A DNA stretch of 64,000 bases from contig CAVYWD010000002.1 of NCBI GenBank assembly GCA_963772225.1, positions 2,852,001 through 2,916,000 of the forward strand, read 5' to 3'. The DNA is from CAVYWD01 sp963772225 (lineage in GTDB: Bacteria; Myxococcota; Myxococcia; Myxococcales; UBA5297). Positions within the stretch are counted from its first letter, which is position 1. Every line of letters begins with the position of its first letter. Both the position numbers and the translations under genes were made by a program. Under the pieces are notes generated by a model that was not told where the DNA came from, made no database searches, and worked only from the letters and a program-made list of their open reading frames with translations. Positions 61,694-64,000 of this stretch are shown here, in pieces.

Positions 61694-62469
61694 GCGAAGC
61701 GCACCTCGCGGTCGAGCGGGCGTCCATCGAGTTCGGCGGCCTGGCGGCGCTCAGCGACTTCTCCATCTCCATCGCGCGCGGCGACCTGTTGGGGCTCATC
61801 GGGCCGAACGGCGCGGGAAAGACCACGGCGTTCAACGTGCTCACCGGCGTCTACCGGCCGACGCGGGGCGACGTGAAGGTGGGCGGGGCGAGCGCGGTGG
61901 GCTTGAGGCCTCACGTCATCACCGCGCGGGGCGTGGCGCGCACCTTCCAGAACATCCGGCTCTTCCGAGAGCTGACCGTGCTCGACAACGTGCGCATCGC
62001 CTGCCACCACGCATCGAAGGCGGCGTGGCTACAGGCCATCTTCCGGACGCCTTCGTTCCTGGAGGAGGAGAAGGCCATCGCCGAGCGCTCGATGGGGTTT
62101 TTGGCGCGGATGGGCCTTTCGGCCAAGCGCGACGAGCTGGCGAAGAACCTTCCCTACGGCGAGCAGCGGCGCCTGGAGATAGCCCGGGCGCTCGCCACGG
62201 GCCCGACGGTGCTGCTCCTGGACGAGCCGGCGGCGGGGATGAACCGCGGCGAGAAGGACGAGCTGATGGCGCTCATCCGGAGGCTGCGCGACGAGCTGCG
62301 CTTGGGGATTCTGCTCATCGAGCACGACATGAAGCTCGTGATGGGCGTCTGCGAGAACATCGTGGTGCTGGACCACGGGGTGACCATCGCGCGGGGCCGG
62401 CCCGAGGACGTGCGGCGCGACCCCAAGGTCATCGAGGCATACCTCGGCCAGGAGGCAGGCGCGGCATGA
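61690..62469 (+). CDS. livG: Branched-chain amino acid ABC transporter ATP-binding protein LivG
   Basis: 259 aa, ATGA overlap with livM. Walker A GPNGAGKTT (about 38-46), a LivG-specific GVARTFQNIRLF Q-loop region, the signature segment LPYGEQRRLEIARAL (LSGGQ equivalent), Walker B VLLLDEPAAGMN and the switch His in LIEHDMKLV. It powers import together with LivF. Its stop overlaps the livF start. Confidence 0.96.
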   Translation: MSEAHLAVERASIEFGGLAALSDFSISIARGDLLGLIGPNGAGKTTAFNVLTGVYRPTRGDVKVGGASAVGLRPHVITARGVARTFQNIRLFRELTVLDNVRIACHHASKAAWLQAIFRTPSFLEEEKAIAERSMGFLARMGLSAKRDELAKNLPYGEQRRLEIARALATGPTVLLLDEPAAGMNRGEKDELMALIRRLRDELRLGILLIEHDMKLVMGVCENIVVLDHGVTIARGRPEDVRRDPKVIEAYLGQEAGAA

Positions 62470-63182
62470 GCGCGCTGCTCGAGGTCGAGAACCTGTGCGT
62501 CTCGTACGGCGTCATCGAGGCGCTCAAGGGCGTGTCTCTGAAGGTGGAGGCCGGGCAGGTGGTGGCGCTCATTGGGGCGAACGGCGCGGGGAAGACGACC
62601 ACGCTGCGCGCGGTGAGCGGGCTCATCCCGGCGCGAAAGGGGTCGGCCATTCGCCTTTGCGGCGAGAGCATCGCGGGGGTGAAGCCGCACAAGCTCGTCG
62701 CGCGCGGGCTCGCCCACGCGCCGGAGGGGCGCGGGATCTTTCCGAACCTGACGGTGGATGAGAACTTGGCGCTCGGGGCGTACCTGCGGCGGGACAAGGG
62801 CGGCGTGGAGGACGATCGCAAGCGCGCCTTCTCGCTCTTCCCGGTGCTGGAAAAGCGCCGCGCTCAGCCGGCGGGGACGCTCTCCGGCGGCGAGCAGCAG
62901 ATGCTCGCCATCTCGAGGGCGCTGATGGGCAAGCCGCGGCTCTTGCTCCTCGATGAGCCGTCGCTCGGGCTCGCGCCGCAGGTGGTGGAGAAGATCTTTC
63001 AGACCTTGCGCGAGGTGAATGCGCAGGGCGTGTCGCTGCTCCTCGTGGAGCAGAACGCGAATCAGGCGCTGAAGATCGCCCACCGGGCGTACGTGCTCGA
63101 GACCGGGCAGGTGGTGCTGGAGGGGAGCGGGCGGGAGCTGTTGCAGAGCGCCGAGGTGCGGAAGGCTTATCTCGGGGAGTAG
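62466..63182 (+). CDS. livF: Branched-chain amino acid ABC transporter ATP-binding protein LivF
   Basis: 238 aa, ATGA overlap with livG. Walker A GANGAGKTTTL (about 37-47), LAHAPEGRGIFPNLTV (LivF hallmark), signature TLSGGEQQMLAISRAL, Walker B LLLLDEPSLGLAP and the switch region VEQNANQAL, where Gln replaces His as usual in LivF. Last gene of the operon; it converges on the TOPRIM-like gene 55 bases away. Confidence 0.96.
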   Translation: MSALLEVENLCVSYGVIEALKGVSLKVEAGQVVALIGANGAGKTTTLRAVSGLIPARKGSAIRLCGESIAGVKPHKLVARGLAHAPEGRGIFPNLTVDENLALGAYLRRDKGGVEDDRKRAFSLFPVLEKRRAQPAGTLSGGEQQMLAISRALMGKPRLLLLDEPSLGLAPQVVEKIFQTLREVNAQGVSLLLVEQNANQALKIAHRAYVLETGQVVLEGSGRELLQSAEVRKAYLGE

Positions 63183-63237
63183 AAAACGGCGCGCCGACGG
63201 AACCCACGGTCCACCCTTTCGAAGCTCGAAGCGACCG

Positions 63238-63810
63238 TCAATTCGCAGCGGACTCGACGTTGCGATGGCGCCACAGCTCGATGTCTTGCTGCAGTCGTGC
63301 GAGCTCTGGGCATCTCGAGCAGAGGGAGCGCCAGTTGCCGCGGATCGTCCTCATGGCGCGCTTGCGCCCCCGCCCAGGTCCGTCGCTCCCGAGGCGCTCG
63401 AGAAGCGGCTGAGCCCATCGCTCCTTCGGGTCGCACTCAGTGCGGACCCCTGCCCAGCTCGGCAGATTCTCCGGGTACAAGGCGAGCAACCACACCTCGA
63501 TTTCCTGGACGGCGAGGCAGGTCAGGAGATGGGACGCGTGTTCCTTCTGCCGCTGGAACGCTTTCTCTTCATTTCGCTCCCGGTTGCAGTCTCGGTCGAC
63601 GACGAGGATGAAGAGGTCCTCCATCGGGTTGTCCGCCACGATGGAGTCTATTGTCTGTTTGTCGAGGGCATCGCTCGCGCCGCGCAGGCGCGGCTCCGGA
63701 AGCACATCGATGCGCGCCTTGATGCCGAGGTCCTCGAACATGGACTCGAAGACAGGCTTGACGATGAATCGGTCGAGCTCTTGGTCTTCCGGGATGACGA
63801 GCACCTTCAT
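63238..63810 (-). CDS. TOPRIM-like protein paired with an AAA-type ATPase
   Basis: 190 aa from the ATG at 63810, which overlaps the stop of the upstream ATPase gene (ATGA) and has GGAG nearby. The N-terminal alpha/beta part resembles a TOPRIM or DUF4276-like domain: Glu8 after the first strand (KVLVIPED) and the pair Asp72/Asp74 in FILVVDRDCNRERN. A helical C-terminal half with two Cys (CSRCPEL) follows. TOPRIM proteins paired with SMC/RecF-type ATPases occur in OLD- and Gabija-like anti-phage systems. That role is inferred from the pairing only. Confidence 0.7.
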   Translation of the reverse strand: MKVLVIPEDQELDRFIVKPVFESMFEDLGIKARIDVLPEPRLRGASDALDKQTIDSIVADNPMEDLFILVVDRDCNRERNEEKAFQRQKEHASHLLTCLAVQEIEVWLLALYPENLPSWAGVRTECDPKERWAQPLLERLGSDGPGRGRKRAMRTIRGNWRSLCSRCPELARLQQDIELWRHRNVESAAN

Positions 63811-64000
63811 AAGGCTCGCTCCAGCCACCCGGTCGAAACGAGGTGCTCGAAGCGAGTCGAGTCGCGCAAGCTCGCGAAATGCTCGAGGTCCCCGAGCCTC
63901 GAGCAGATGCTCCAGCCGTGGTCGAGGTCCCGGCCAAAGGCAACAACGTCCGCCAGGGCCTCTTGGGACAGGTGCGCCAAGAGAGAAGGAGAATGGGTTG
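63807..64000 (-). CDS. AAA-type ATPase C-terminus, partial (continues past right edge)
   Basis: 64 codons of an open frame entering from the right edge and ending at the TGA at 63807-63809. It opens with THSPSLLAHLSQEALADVV. THSP after the last strand is the usual end of RecF/SMC-like AAA_21 or OLD-type ATPase domains, where the His is the switch residue. The rest (WSICSRLGDLEHFASLRDST) is helical. The stop overlaps the TOPRIM-like start, so the two are co-translated. Confidence 0.6.
   Translation of the reverse strand, partial: THSPSLLAHLSQEALADVVAFGRDLDHGWSICSRLGDLEHFASLRDSTRFEHLVSTGWLERAL

Noticed and set aside
63183..63196. AAAACGGCGCGCCG as a terminator after the TOPRIM-like gene
   Set aside because: The palindrome leaves only about three base pairs once a loop is allowed; too weak to call.

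Overview
High-GC bacterial chromosome (roughly two thirds G+C), almost certainly Myxococcota. The signs are lipoproteins with long Asp/Ser/Gly/Ala linkers, a PilZ-receiver fusion, a large chemosensory operon with several MCPs and CheWs, a sigma54 activator, and many response regulators. No rRNA, tRNA, CRISPR array or insertion sequence was recognised.

Layout. 1-7.0 kb: mixed housekeeping and surface genes: a partial secreted protein, an aspartate-semialdehyde dehydrogenase-family protein without its catalytic Cys, a PP2C phosphatase, a Cys-rich lipoprotein, a GT4 glycosyltransferase, an RMD1/DUF155 membrane protein and a PilZ-receiver regulator. 7.0-15.5 kb: complex I genes nuoE-F-J-K-L-M-N behind a good sigma70-type promoter, without nuoG, nuoH or nuoI. 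15.8-17 kb: a decayed metallophosphoesterase ending at a strong terminator. 17-21.5 kb: a PrpR-like sigma54 activator divergent from a malic enzyme-phosphotransacetylase fusion, with a sigma54-like promoter between them. 22.2-24.1 kb: a lone receiver and a receiver-EAL c-di-GMP phosphodiesterase. 24.5-43.8 kb: a chemosensory operon behind a second sigma54-like promoter: cheA, three near-identical cheW genes alternating with three MCPs and one internally deleted MCP, an active-site-less CheD paralogue, an 18-codon coupling ORF, cheR, cheB, canonical cheD, a CheY-like receiver, an HDOD protein, a second receiver, a CheX-like phosphatase and a multi-PAS hybrid kinase. Most junctions from the CheD paralogue onward are 4-base start/stop overlaps. 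43.8-48.4 kb (minus strand): GH29 fucosidase lipoprotein, SGNH esterase lipoprotein, GT87 membrane glycosyltransferase. 48.9-53.4 kb: radC, a DUF3006-like protein and recQ, whose frame runs on antisense through a GH18-like lipoprotein. 53.7-57.6 kb: a membrane protein and a large TPR protein. 58-63.2 kb: a small lipoprotein and livK-H-M-G-F. 63.2-64 kb: a TOPRIM-like protein coupled to a truncated AAA-type ATPase.

Single-base frame breaks interrupt otherwise conserved genes (maeB start, second MCP, TPR protein, livM). These are either sequencing indels or real decay; several coordinates below depend on which.

The most interesting points are the two-CheD chemosensory operon with its coupled reading frames and shared MCP tail, the two matching sigma54-like promoters, and the ATPase/TOPRIM pair at the right edge.
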